From positions 1 to 36,488 of the forward strand of contig CAITEC010000130.1 in NCBI GenBank assembly GCA_903891325.1: a stretch of DNA of 36,488 bases. Reading direction: 5' to 3'. Under the pieces are notes generated by a model. The model was not told where the DNA came from and did no database searches. It worked only from the letters and a program-made list of their open reading frames with translations. Positions 9,560 through 16,887 of the stretch are shown one piece after another (position 1 is the first letter of the stretch; every line of letters starts with the position of its first letter). This DNA comes from an uncultured Opitutaceae bacterium (GTDB lineage Bacteria > Verrucomicrobiota > Verrucomicrobiia > Opitutales > Opitutaceae). The position numbers were made by a program, and so were the translations under genes.

Positions 9560-11710
9560 TCAGTGGTTCAGCCGCGACACCATTGCGTAGATGATCAGCC
9601 CGAGGAGGAGCAGGCCCAGGCCGAAGAACATGAATCCGACGGTCCGGGCGATCCGCTTGCTGCCCTCCCAGTCGTCCTTGACCCGGTGCGCGTCAAGGCG
9701 GTTCGCGGCGACCAGCCGGTCGTACCAGAGCTTGCGCTCATGGATCAGCTCGGTCTTCGATATCCGGCCCGAGAAGATGACCGTGTCCATCGGGAACTTC
9801 TCGATCCGGAAGTGGGTGTTGAAGAAGTGGAACGTGAAGATGAACCCGGCGGCGAGGAGCGCCTCGTCGGAGTGCAGGAGCAGCGCGATGTTGATCACCC
9901 ATCCGGGAAGGAAGCGCGTGAAGAAGCCGGGGAACCACATCACCAGGCCGGAGGCGCCGATGATGAAGATCCCCCAGAACACCGCGAAGTAGTCGAAGCG
10001 CTCCCAGTACGTCCAGCGGTCAAACTGCGGGTGCGGGCCCTTCCCGAAGAACCACTTCTGATGCGCGACGAAGTCGCGCCAGTCCCGGGTCGAGGGCATC
10101 ATCGAGTCCGGGCTGAAGGCCGCGCCCCACGCGCGCCTCAGGCTGAGGCGGCCGGTCGCCGGGTCGCGCAAGGCTGCGCGGTTCCGCCAGAGGGTCGCGG
10201 CGAGGCTGGCCAGGTGCAGGCCGAAGTAGGTGAAGGTGATGATCGCCCCGAAGCGGTGGAGGGCCCGGGCGACGTCGGCGCCGCCCAGCATCCCGAAGAT
10301 CCACCGCGCCCAGCCCGTGTAGTAGAACTTCAGCGGCATGCCGGTCAGGACGAGCAGCAGGAAGCTCGTGACGACCATCAGGTGCAGGAAGCGCTCAAAG
10401 GGGGTGAAGCGGGTGTACTGCTCCTCGTCGGCGGTGGCCCGGACCTTCGCCTCGCGGAACGTCTTCGTGTCGTTGAGGTAGAGGTAGACCGAGCGCACGA
10501 TCCAGAGGAGCGTGTGCAGGCCGAAGGCGGTGAAGACGCAGATCAGGAGGGTGGTCATCGCCACGAAGACCCGGTGCAGGGCCGGGTAATGCGTGGCGTC
10601 GCGGGGGTCGGCATGGGGCCGGTACTCCGTGAACTTGGGGCCCACCCCCGGATGGCATTCGCGGCAGGTCCCCAGGATGTGCGCGGCCGAGAGCTTCGAG
10701 CGGGGATCCTTGATCGGGAAGATGTTGTGGTCGCCGTGGCAGTCGTAGCAGGCCGCCACGTCCGAGGCGACGTTGGGCCGGCCCAGCGCCATCGCCTTGC
10801 CGTGGTAGGTCTCGCGGTAGTGGGCCAGCCGGTCCGCGTGGCAGCGCCCGCACACCTCGTCGCTCGCGGCCTTGAAATTCCGGCTGGCGGGGTCCTGGAT
10901 CCCGTGCGCGGTGTGGCAGTCGATGCACACCGGGCCGTGGGGGTCTCCCTTGGCCAGCAGGGCCCCGTGGACGCTCTGGTTGTAGGTGTCCTCGATCCCC
11001 GTATGGCACTGCCCGCAGGTCTTCGCGATGTTGGCGTGGTTGGTCCGCGAGCTCTGGTCCACGTCGCGCTTGATGTCGTGGACGCCGTGGCAGTCGTTGC
11101 ACGAGGGGGCGATGATCAGCCCCATCTTCAGGAGAGCCCGGCCGTGGATGCTGTCCCGGTAGAAGTCGGCCGTATGGGCCGGAAGGTGGTAGGCCGCGAT
11201 CAGCGCCGGGTCGCTGTGGCAGCGGGCGCAGGTCTCCGGCAGGTTCAGCTTGAAGACCGGCGAGTCGAGCTGCTTCACCGGCACGATCCCATGGGGGTCG
11301 CCGTGGCAGCTCACGCAGGTGGCCGCGGAGGACGCACCCATCTGGTGGCTCACCCCGTGGATGCTCGCCGCGTACTGCGCGGTCTCGCGGCCGTGGCAGG
11401 AGGCGCACTGGGCCGCCGGAAGCTTGTCGTCATGGGGCAGGTCCTTCACCGAGGCGTGGCAGTCCACGCAGGAGAGCTTGCCGTGGACGGATCCCGCCAG
11501 GTTCGCCGCGTGGATGACCTGGACGGCGGGGTTGAACTCGTCCCCCTTGGCACGCTTCGCCGCCGGCACGAACTCGTGGCAGTCCATGCACGCGTCGTTC
11601 GGGAGCGGCGCCGCGCCCGCGGGGGCGGCCCGGACCAGGCCGAAGGCGGCCAGGAACAGGGCGGCGCACAGGCCGCCTCGCCGGCGGAGGCTGGTTTCCC
11701 GGGTTTTCAT
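9560..11710 (-). CDS. Undecaheme cytochrome c fused to cytochrome b (b561-like) membrane domain
   Basis: This 716-residue first gene of the cytochrome operon has a signal peptide (about residues 1-33) and eleven CXXCH motifs starting at Cys41, 81, 102, 132, 161, 204, 232, 262, 287, 321 and 349. These are interleaved with SIHG/SVHG/TYHG histidines. A membrane domain (about 377-715) carries histidines in FERFLHLMVV, ALHRFG, YFGLHLA, HSDEAL and FHFFNTHFRIEKFPMD. It is similar in layout to the next gene but too different in detail to be a recent duplicate. Expected function is quinone-linked electron transfer through the inner membrane into a periplasmic heme chain, in either direction. No outer-membrane porin-cytochrome gene is in the window, so the terminal acceptor is unknown. 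ATG 11710 is preceded by a 236-bp non-coding leader with a 19-bp palindrome and a large hairpin repeat. Confidence 0.87.
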   Translation of the reverse strand: MKTRETSLRRRGGLCAALFLAAFGLVRAAPAGAAPLPNDACMDCHEFVPAAKRAKGDEFNPAVQVIHAANLAGSVHGKLSCVDCHASVKDLPHDDKLPAAQCASCHGRETAQYAASIHGVSHQMGASSAATCVSCHGDPHGIVPVKQLDSPVFKLNLPETCARCHSDPALIAAYHLPAHTADFYRDSIHGRALLKMGLIIAPSCNDCHGVHDIKRDVDQSSRTNHANIAKTCGQCHTGIEDTYNQSVHGALLAKGDPHGPVCIDCHTAHGIQDPASRNFKAASDEVCGRCHADRLAHYRETYHGKAMALGRPNVASDVAACYDCHGDHNIFPIKDPRSKLSAAHILGTCRECHPGVGPKFTEYRPHADPRDATHYPALHRVFVAMTTLLICVFTAFGLHTLLWIVRSVYLYLNDTKTFREAKVRATADEEQYTRFTPFERFLHLMVVTSFLLLVLTGMPLKFYYTGWARWIFGMLGGADVARALHRFGAIITFTYFGLHLASLAATLWRNRAALRDPATGRLSLRRAWGAAFSPDSMMPSTRDWRDFVAHQKWFFGKGPHPQFDRWTYWERFDYFAVFWGIFIIGASGLVMWFPGFFTRFLPGWVINIALLLHSDEALLAAGFIFTFHFFNTHFRIEKFPMDTVIFSGRISKTELIHERKLWYDRLVAANRLDAHRVKDDWEGSKRIARTVGFMFFGLGLLLLGLIIYAMVSRLNH

Positions 11711-11725
11711 TTCCCGATAGGATCG

Positions 11726-11744
11726 CAGGACGCCCCGCGTCCTG
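11726..11744. promoter_or_regulatory. 19-bp perfect palindrome in the leader of the multiheme operon
   Basis: The sequence CAGGACGC-CCC-GCGTCCTG has perfect 8-bp arms and a 3-nt centre, and lies about 16 nt upstream of the first operon start codon (11710, minus strand). It could be a repressor operator or a hairpin in the mRNA leader that affects ribosome access. I cannot name a regulator. No FNR-like TTGAT/ATCAA box was found nearby. Confidence 0.45.
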
Positions 11745-11798
11745 CTTCGCGGGCGTTGGCATTAGCTCCGCAGATATTGCACCCCCCTGGGGATGCAT

Positions 11799-11951
11799 TT
11801 TGAACAGGAAGGCCGGGAAGATCGGAAAGGTCCGGAGGGAAGGGCCAAAAATCAAACCTTGGAACCAAAGCCGGGAATTCGGTCATGCTTCCCGAAGGAC
11901 TTGGATTACGACGGATCGAACTCACCGCTCTTCCCGACCTTCCTGTTCAAA
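11799..11951. repeat. Palindromic intergenic element, TTTGAACAGG family (copy A)
   Basis: The left arm begins TTTGAACAGGAAGGCCGGGA at 11799. The right arm, ending at 11951, is its near-perfect reverse complement (TCCCGACCTTCCTGTTCAAA). The 153-bp unit is related to 30600-30713. The right arm contains the TGA stop (11947-11949, minus strand) of the radical SAM gene. Similar TTGAACAG hairpins are, from memory, frequent between genes in Verrucomicrobiota. The unit may act as a terminator between the radical SAM gene and the cytochrome operon. Confidence 0.8.
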
Positions 11952-13272
11952 TCCGGGCAATGGGGTGCGCAGTCTGCACCATTGCCGGCGGGGCAACATC
12001 CATCGCGCGCAATTCCCCGGCCACGTGCGCGCGCATCGCCTCCCGGTACCCGTTCACCGACTCGTAGAAGGCCGACATCATCAGGACGAGCCAGTACATG
12101 CCCCGGTCGGTCGGGCTCCAGCCGCCCGCGTTGCGCCGCGCGGCGCCCAGGCACTCCAGGGTGAGAAGCTCGGCCCGGACCTTCCGGAAAAAGCCGGGGC
12201 CGTGGTGCCGGAGGGCCCACTCCCGATCCAGGCCGAGCCCGAAGAGCCGCGTGAGGAGGGCCAGCCGGCAGCGGTCCCCGGCGCCCAGGCGGTGCCGGCT
12301 CACGATGCCGCAAAGTCCCTGGCCGATCCGCGCCTCGTAGGCCTGCAGGGAAAAGCTCGTCGCGTAGAGCGTCCCGTCGAGGTAGCTGAAGGCGCCGCTG
12401 CCGACCCCCACGTAGTGGTCGGCGTCGATCACGTACTCGTCGGTCCCCTTCCCGCCGCGGCTGAAGCACCAGCAGGACGTGGGCGTGAAATCCGGCCGGA
12501 GCCGCGACAGGATGGTCCGGTGGAAGAGCCGGAGCCGGCTGCCCTCCGGGAGCCCCATTGAGCCGATCATCCGCCGCCGGGTCGAGGGGGCGGCCATGAG
12601 CGGGTAGAACGACACCTGGTTCGCGCCGAGCCCGCGGACGGTCTCCAGGTCGCGCTCGAGCGAGGCGAGGTCCTGGTCGGGAATGTTGTAGATGAGGTCG
12701 AGGTTGAGCGTCGGAAACAGGCCCGCCGCCCGGCCCACGCACTCCCGGATCTCGTCGCCTCCCCCGTACTGGTCCAGCCGGCCCATCTCGCGCAGAAGCC
12801 GGTCGTCGAAGCTCTGGACCCCGACGGAGAGCCGGGTGACCCCCGCGTCGCGCAGCGGGCCGAGGATCTCCGGTCGCAGGTCGCGCGGGTTGGTCTCGAC
12901 CGAGACCTCCGCCACGCCAAAGAGCCGGCGGACCAGCGCGATGGTCTCCACCAGCTCCGCCGGCTCGCTCGTCGGCGTCCCGCCGCCGAAGTAGGCGCCG
13001 CTGAAGCGGTGGCCGGCCTCGTGGTAGCGGAGCACCTCCTGGCGCAGGGACTGGAAATAGCGGCGCGCCAGCGCGGGCTCGTGCATGACCCGGTGGAACG
13101 AGCAGAACGGGCAGAGCGCCCGGCAGAACGGAACATGGAGGTAGAGCGTCACGTTCCCCTCGCGCGGGGGCGGGGGGACCCCGCCGGGGCACTCCTCCAT
13201 GGCCAGGAAACCCCGCGTCCGCAGTCGGAATGCGGCGAGGAGGAGCGATTCGAGGAGTCCGCGGCCGGCCAT
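11947..13272 (-). CDS. HemW/HutW-like radical SAM protein
   Basis: The protein has about 441 residues from ATG 13272; an internal ATG at 13200 and several starts further upstream are also open. The radical SAM motif is CX3CX2C followed by Ser-Phe (CRALCPFCSF, Cys50, 54 and 57). This lacks the fourth cysteine of true HemN, as in HemW heme chaperones and HutW-type heme-handling enzymes. LHVPFC, FGGGTPTSEP, VSVETNPRDL, RLSVGVQSFDD and NLDLIYNIPDQ are further family marks. A role in heme delivery or heme modification fits the heme-rich neighbourhood, but coproporphyrinogen oxidation is not supported. It is transcribed toward the cytochrome operon, with a palindromic repeat in between that supplies its stop codon. 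Its 5' side shares a dyad-rich intergenic region with a divergent cytochrome c gene. Confidence 0.8.
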   Translation of the reverse strand: MAGRGLLESLLLAAFRLRTRGFLAMEECPGGVPPPPREGNVTLYLHVPFCRALCPFCSFHRVMHEPALARRYFQSLRQEVLRYHEAGHRFSGAYFGGGTPTSEPAELVETIALVRRLFGVAEVSVETNPRDLRPEILGPLRDAGVTRLSVGVQSFDDRLLREMGRLDQYGGGDEIRECVGRAAGLFPTLNLDLIYNIPDQDLASLERDLETVRGLGANQVSFYPLMAAPSTRRRMIGSMGLPEGSRLRLFHRTILSRLRPDFTPTSCWCFSRGGKGTDEYVIDADHYVGVGSGAFSYLDGTLYATSFSLQAYEARIGQGLCGIVSRHRLGAGDRCRLALLTRLFGLGLDREWALRHHGPGFFRKVRAELLTLECLGAARRNAGGWSPTDRGMYWLVLMMSAFYESVNGYREAMRAHVAGELRAMDVAPPAMVQTAHPIARI

Positions 13273-13327
13273 CCGGGGAATGTCCCACGGGCGCGGCCTG
13301 CTGTCTCCCCCGCACTTGTCATTTCCT

Positions 13328-13343
13328 GCGCAAAAGTTGCGGC
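13328..13343. promoter_or_regulatory. Imperfect dyad GCGCAA-N3-TTGCG, candidate operator 1
   Basis: GCGCAAAAGTTGCGGC is an imperfect palindrome with one mismatched outer position. It lies between the divergent radical SAM and cytochrome c genes. It resembles the perfect palindrome at 13366-13381, 38 bp away centre to centre, which suggests two binding sites for one dimeric regulator. The regulator is unknown. Confidence 0.45.
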
Positions 13344-13365
13344 GCATTTTGGCCGGATTGCCGTT

Positions 13366-13381
13366 GCGCAAAGATTTGCGC
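13366..13381. promoter_or_regulatory. Perfect palindrome GCGCAAA-N2-TTTGCGC, candidate operator 2
   Basis: GCGCAAAGATTTGCGC is a perfect 16-bp palindrome ending 18 nt before the cytochrome c start codon. Its placement next to the start and its weaker sister site upstream point to transcriptional or leader control of the cytochrome c gene, and perhaps of the divergent radical SAM gene. The assignment is by symmetry and position only. Confidence 0.5.
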
Positions 13382-13399
13382 CGGGTATCGTCTCCCCGT

Positions 13400-13732
13400 A
13401 TGAAAACAATCCCATTGATTGCGACCGCGGCCCTCCTCCTCGCCACGGCCGCCCCGCGGCTTTCAGCCGCCGCCGCCGAAAGCTGGGCAGCGAGCTGCAA
13501 GTCCTGCCACGGCCTCGACGGCGCGGGCCACACGAAGATCGCCAGCCGGCTCGGGGTCAAGGACCTCACCGACGCCGCCTACCAGAAGACATTCACCGAC
13601 GACGCCGCGTTCAACGACCTGAAGAACGGCCTGGTGAAGGACGGCAAGACGAAGATGAAGCCCTTCGCCGAGAAGTTCTCCGACGACGAGCTCAAGGCGC
13701 TGGTCACCTACGTCCGCACGCTAGCCAAATGA
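13400..13732 (+). CDS. Small periplasmic monoheme cytochrome c
   Basis: The predicted precursor has 110 residues. ATG 13400 was chosen because it begins a clean signal peptide (MKTIPLIATAALLLATAAPR, cleavage near residue 24-26). The frame is open upstream but that part is antisense to the radical SAM gene. One heme site, CKSCH, is followed by GLDGAGH, and a distal methionine in KTKMKPF can serve as the sixth ligand. A C-terminal helix (DDELKALVTYVRTL) is typical of class I cytochromes of the c6/c553 type. It probably shuttles electrons in the periplasm and could be the soluble partner of the nearby membrane cytochromes. The gene stands alone on the plus strand. Its stop codon begins a strong hairpin. 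Confidence 0.9.
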   Translation: MKTIPLIATAALLLATAAPRLSAAAAESWAASCKSCHGLDGAGHTKIASRLGVKDLTDAAYQKTFTDDAAFNDLKNGLVKDGKTKMKPFAEKFSDDELKALVTYVRTLAK

Positions 13733-13752
13733 CCCCGGCACCGCCGGGGTCA
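13730..13752 (+). terminator. Strong hairpin starting at the cytochrome c stop codon
   Basis: TGACCCCGGC and GCCGGGGTCA are perfect 10-bp arms around a 3-nt loop (ACC). The first three bases are the TGA stop of the cytochrome gene. There is no T-tract on either side, so this is either a terminator without a U-run or an mRNA 3'-end stabiliser. It lies between convergent genes. Confidence 0.6.
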
Positions 13753-13856
13753 CCCGGCGGATCCGTGCAATTTGCGTATCCCGCGCCGGACGCTGATCGC
13801 GGCTCCAGTCGCGGGGAGTTCCTGTCGCCGTCGCGACGGAGGAGACGGGTCGCTCC

Positions 13857-14852
13857 CTATATCCTCCAGTTCTGCAGGATCCGCTGGTACTGCGCCCGCT
13901 CGTGGCCGGCCGGGTCGAGGCTGCGCTGGAGGTTCATCGTGTCGCGCAGGTCGTCCACGCTCTCGAACCCGTGGTCGTGGATCCAGCGCCTCAGGCCCTC
14001 GCTGATCGAGGACAGCACCCGGGGGCCATGGCGCAGGAGCACGGAGACGAGCTGGACCGCGTCGGCACCCGCAGCGATCGCCTTGACCGCGTCCGCGGCG
14101 CTGTGGACGCCCCCGGAGGCCGCGAGCGAGCACTTCAGGTTCGGCGAGAGGATGGCCAGCCAGCGGAGCCTCGCGGGAAGCTCCGAGGAGTCCGAGAGGT
14201 CGAGGCTGAGGTCCTCGGCCCGCTCCTCGCTGTCGATCTTCGCCTGGTAGAGCCGGTTGAACAGCGTGATCCCGTCCGCACCCGCAGCCTCGAGCTGGCG
14301 GGCAAAGTTGGCCAGGGAGGTGAAGTAGGGCAGCAGCTTGACGGCGACGGGAATGCGGACGGAGGACTTCACCAGGCGCAGCGTCTCCAGCAGCTCGGCC
14401 TCAAGGGCGGCCGCGGGGACGTCGGGATCGGCCGCCAGCTGGTAGAGGTTGAGCTCGATCGCGTCCGCGCCGGCCTTCTCAAAGCGCTGCGCGTAGTCGA
14501 TCCATCCGCCGGGCCGCGAGCCGTTCAGGGAGGCGATCAGCGGCACCGAGAGGACCGACTTGAGCTTGCTGACCTGCTCCAGGTACCTCGCCGGCGATAG
14601 CTGGTAATCGGACGGCTGGGGAAAGGCGTGCGGCTCGCCGCCCGCCGGAAAGAGGGCCGGGTTGGCGGCCGGCGCGGTCTCGAGGGCGTCCAGGTAGATC
14701 TGCTCCTCAAAAAGCGAGCGCATCACGATCGCCCCCGCGCCCATGTCCTGCAGGAGCATCACGGCCTGGACGTCGTCGGCAAAGGGCGACGCCCCCACGA
14801 TCAGGGGTGAGGCGATCTTCAGGCCGAGGTATTCCGTGGACAGGTTCGTCAT
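13857..14852 (-). CDS. Dihydroorotate dehydrogenase-like flavoprotein
   Basis: This 331-residue TIM-barrel protein resembles the PyrD family. N-terminal LSTEYLGLKIASPLIVGASP and C-terminal FMN-phosphate-binding LAASGGVHSAADAVKAIAAG (about 243-262) are clear. Lys172 in PVAVKLLPY matches the conserved barrel lysine. In true dihydroorotate dehydrogenases of class 1 the catalytic base sits in an NxSCPN-type motif. Here the equivalent strand reads ELNLYQLAADPDV (133-145), with no cysteine, so de novo pyrimidine synthesis is unlikely to be its role. Such PyrD-like proteins are often found near pyruvate:ferredoxin oxidoreductase genes, but none is here. The gene is divergent from hemA across a 218-bp gap with no recognised promoter. 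ATG 14852 is chosen for the family-like start MTNLSTEYLG. Confidence 0.82.
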   Translation of the reverse strand: MTNLSTEYLGLKIASPLIVGASPFADDVQAVMLLQDMGAGAIVMRSLFEEQIYLDALETAPAANPALFPAGGEPHAFPQPSDYQLSPARYLEQVSKLKSVLSVPLIASLNGSRPGGWIDYAQRFEKAGADAIELNLYQLAADPDVPAAALEAELLETLRLVKSSVRIPVAVKLLPYFTSLANFARQLEAAGADGITLFNRLYQAKIDSEERAEDLSLDLSDSSELPARLRWLAILSPNLKCSLAASGGVHSAADAVKAIAAGADAVQLVSVLLRHGPRVLSSISEGLRRWIHDHGFESVDDLRDTMNLQRSLDPAGHERAQYQRILQNWRI

Positions 14853-15070
14853 GGTCGGGGGAGCCGACCGATAGGTTATCCGGGATGCGGGGGCGGTCGC
14901 AATGCGTTTCTTGCGGGGGCTATCCCCCTGGGGGTTTACCACCGCCCGTGCGGCAGGATGGGCGCGCATTGGCCCCGGCGCTGGCCAAGATATGACCGGA
15001 GTTGGACAATTAACGTGCATCGCCGATTCCGGGCCTGGGTTAGAGTGTCGGCCGAAACAACCACCGGGTC

Positions 15071-16207
15071 ATGATCGCCAAAGCCGCCCCCAGCCTTTTT
15101 CTCGCCGATGCCTTCCCTCCGGTCGCCCGGTTTGAGTCCCCGCGGGATCCGGCGCCTCCCGGGCAGCTCTTCGTCCTGGGCGCCACCCACCGCACGGCCC
15201 CCCTCCTGCTCCGCGAGCGCCTGGCGCTCCGCAGCGAGGCGGAGGCGGGACTCGCCGCCGAGCTCTCCCAGGTGCCCGGGCTCCGGGAATTCGTCCTGCT
15301 GGCGACCTGCAACCGGACTGAGATCTACGGCGTGGCCTCGCATGCGGCGGTCGCCGACCGCGCGCAGGAGGTCCTCTGCGCCCGCCAGGGCATAACCCTC
15401 GGCGAGTTCCAGGACCACCGGCTTCACCTGCAGGGCCCGGACGCGGTCCGCCACCTCCTGGCGGTCGCCTCGGGCCTCGATTCGCAGATGGTCGGGGAAA
15501 CCGAGATCTTCGGCCAGATCAAGAAGGCCTACGCGGTCGCCCAGGAGCGCGCCTCCGCCGGACCGATCCTCAACCGGGCCTTCCAGAAGGTGTTCCAGGG
15601 CGCCAAGCACATCCGCAGCTCCACGGCCATAACGGTCGGCCAGGTCAGCGTCGCCAACGTGGCGGTCGAGCTTGCGGCGAACATCTTCGGCGACGTCGCC
15701 CCGGCCCGGATCCTCCTGCTTGGCACCGGCGACATCGGCGAGAAGACCGCCCGCGCCTTCCGGAGCCGCGGGGCCCGCTCGGTGACCCTGTGCGGTCGCC
15801 GGCTCGAGCGCGCGAACACTCTCTCAGGGGAACTGGGAATGGACAGCATTCCGTTTGAGGACAGGGAGCGCCGGCTCGCGGACTTCGACATCGTTGTATC
15901 ATCGACGTCGGCGCCCGGCGCTGTCCTTTCCGCGGAGGCCGCCGGGGCCGCGATGAGGCTCCGGCCCAACCGGCCGATGTTCTTCATCGACCTGGCGCTC
16001 CCCCGCGACGTGGATCCGGCGGTCTCGGGGCTGAACAACGTCTACCTCTACAACCTGGACGACCTGGCCAAGATCGCCGAGCGCAACCGGGCCGCCCGGG
16101 CCGCCGAGATCGCGAATTGCCGCGTGCTCCTCGAGGTGCGCGCCGCCGCGATAGCGGCCCAGCTCGAGGCGCAGCTCTCGGGCGGCAACCGCACGGCGGT
16201 CGCCTGA
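15071..16207 (+). CDS. hemA: Glutamyl-tRNA reductase HemA
   Basis: This 378-residue enzyme catalyses the first committed step of the C5 heme pathway, reducing glutamyl-tRNA to glutamate-1-semialdehyde with NADPH. The catalytic cysteine is Cys80 in LATCNRTEIYGV, with GATHRTAP (His40) before it. GLDSQMVGETEIFGQIK and KVFQGAKHIRSST are family signatures. The nucleotide-binding domain has LLLGTGDIGEKTA. The N terminus is about 30 residues longer than in E. coli HemA, and the C-terminal dimerisation domain is short. It stands alone on the plus strand, divergent from the PyrD-like gene, and faces a GNAT gene across a hairpin repeat. Together with hemN it puts the first and a late step of heme synthesis near the cytochrome operon. 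Confidence 0.96.
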   Translation: MIAKAAPSLFLADAFPPVARFESPRDPAPPGQLFVLGATHRTAPLLLRERLALRSEAEAGLAAELSQVPGLREFVLLATCNRTEIYGVASHAAVADRAQEVLCARQGITLGEFQDHRLHLQGPDAVRHLLAVASGLDSQMVGETEIFGQIKKAYAVAQERASAGPILNRAFQKVFQGAKHIRSSTAITVGQVSVANVAVELAANIFGDVAPARILLLGTGDIGEKTARAFRSRGARSVTLCGRRLERANTLSGELGMDSIPFEDRERRLADFDIVVSSTSAPGAVLSAEAAGAAMRLRPNRPMFFIDLALPRDVDPAVSGLNNVYLYNLDDLAKIAERNRAARAAEIANCRVLLEVRAAAIAAQLEAQLSGGNRTAVA

Positions 16208-16217
16208 TCGCATCCGA

Positions 16218-16288
16218 TGTAGCCGGCCTCCTAGAGGCCGGATTCCGGGGTTTCGCTCCGACAACCGGCCTCTGGGAGGCCGGCTACA
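16218..16288. repeat. Palindromic repeat between convergent hemA and GNAT genes
   Basis: A 71-bp element with 24-bp terminal inverted repeats (TGTAGCCGGCCTCC at each end, one mismatch between arms). Each arm is itself a small dyad, CCGGCCTC/GAGGCCGG, so alternative folds are possible. It lies 10 nt after the hemA stop and 26 nt from the GNAT stop, and could act as a bidirectional terminator. Confidence 0.85.
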
Positions 16289-16314
16289 AATTAATCCGGC
16301 GCGACTTTCGAGGA

Positions 16315-16875
16315 TCACCGCCGCCGCTTCGGCTTCGCCGCGGGCCGCAGTGGACGGACCGCCCTCATGCAGCGGTCCTCGTCCTGCGACAGGACGAAGC
16401 CGAGGCTTCGCGCCAGGTCGAGCATCGCCGGGTTGTCGGCGCTGATCTGCGCCCAGAGCCGGTCCAGCCCGCGGCCGGCAGCAACCTCGATGAGTTTTTT
16501 AAGGAGGAGCGAGCCCATGCCCAGGTGACGGCGGTTCTCGCGCACGACCAGCGCGAACTCCGCGCCGCTCCCGTCCGGGTCGCGGCAGAAGCGCCCGACC
16601 GCGGCGAGCCTTTCCCCCGACCGGCCGGCCCCGAAGATCCCCAGCGCGAGGTCCCAGGCCTGGTTCACGCCGACCAGTGCGCCCGCGCGCTCCGGCGACA
16701 TGTCGCTGATCGAGTACCCGTACCGGTCGTGCACGGTCTCCGGGGTGTGGGACGCGAAGAATTCGATCAGGGCGGGGGCGTCCGCCGGGCAGAGGGGCCG
16801 AAGCACGTGCCAGGATCCGCCCAGCCGAATGCGGACGGCCGGCGGGATCCTCCCTGGATCTGCGCCCGTTTTCAC
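16315..16875 (-). CDS. GNAT-family N-acetyltransferase
   Basis: The protein has 186 residues from a GTG start at 16875, 12 nt after the stop of the lipid-kinase gene, so the two are probably co-transcribed. The N-terminal part (HVLRPLCPADAPALIEFFASHTPETVHDRYG) resembles the acetyltransferase domain fused to some acyl-CoA synthetases and protein acetyltransferases. The acetyl-CoA loop is ENRRHLGMGSLLLKKLIE. The C terminus is basic (KPKRRR). Substrate cannot be told from sequence. It may modify a protein or small metabolite and need not belong to the lipid pathway next door. Confidence 0.8.
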   Translation of the reverse strand: MKTGADPGRIPPAVRIRLGGSWHVLRPLCPADAPALIEFFASHTPETVHDRYGYSISDMSPERAGALVGVNQAWDLALGIFGAGRSGERLAAVGRFCRDPDGSGAEFALVVRENRRHLGMGSLLLKKLIEVAAGRGLDRLWAQISADNPAMLDLARSLGFVLSQDEDRCMRAVRPLRPAAKPKRRR

Positions 16876-16887
16876 GACTCGGGGAGC

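Noticed and set aside
11947..13272. Second HemN (coproporphyrinogen oxidase)
   Set aside because: The iron-sulfur motif lacks the fourth cysteine of HemN and reads like HemW/HutW proteins.
14853..15070. Promoter boxes for hemA and the PyrD-like gene
   Set aside because: Only weak -35/-10-like hexamers with poor spacing were visible, together with a GGGGG/CCCCC hairpin near 14915-14929. This is not strong enough to call.
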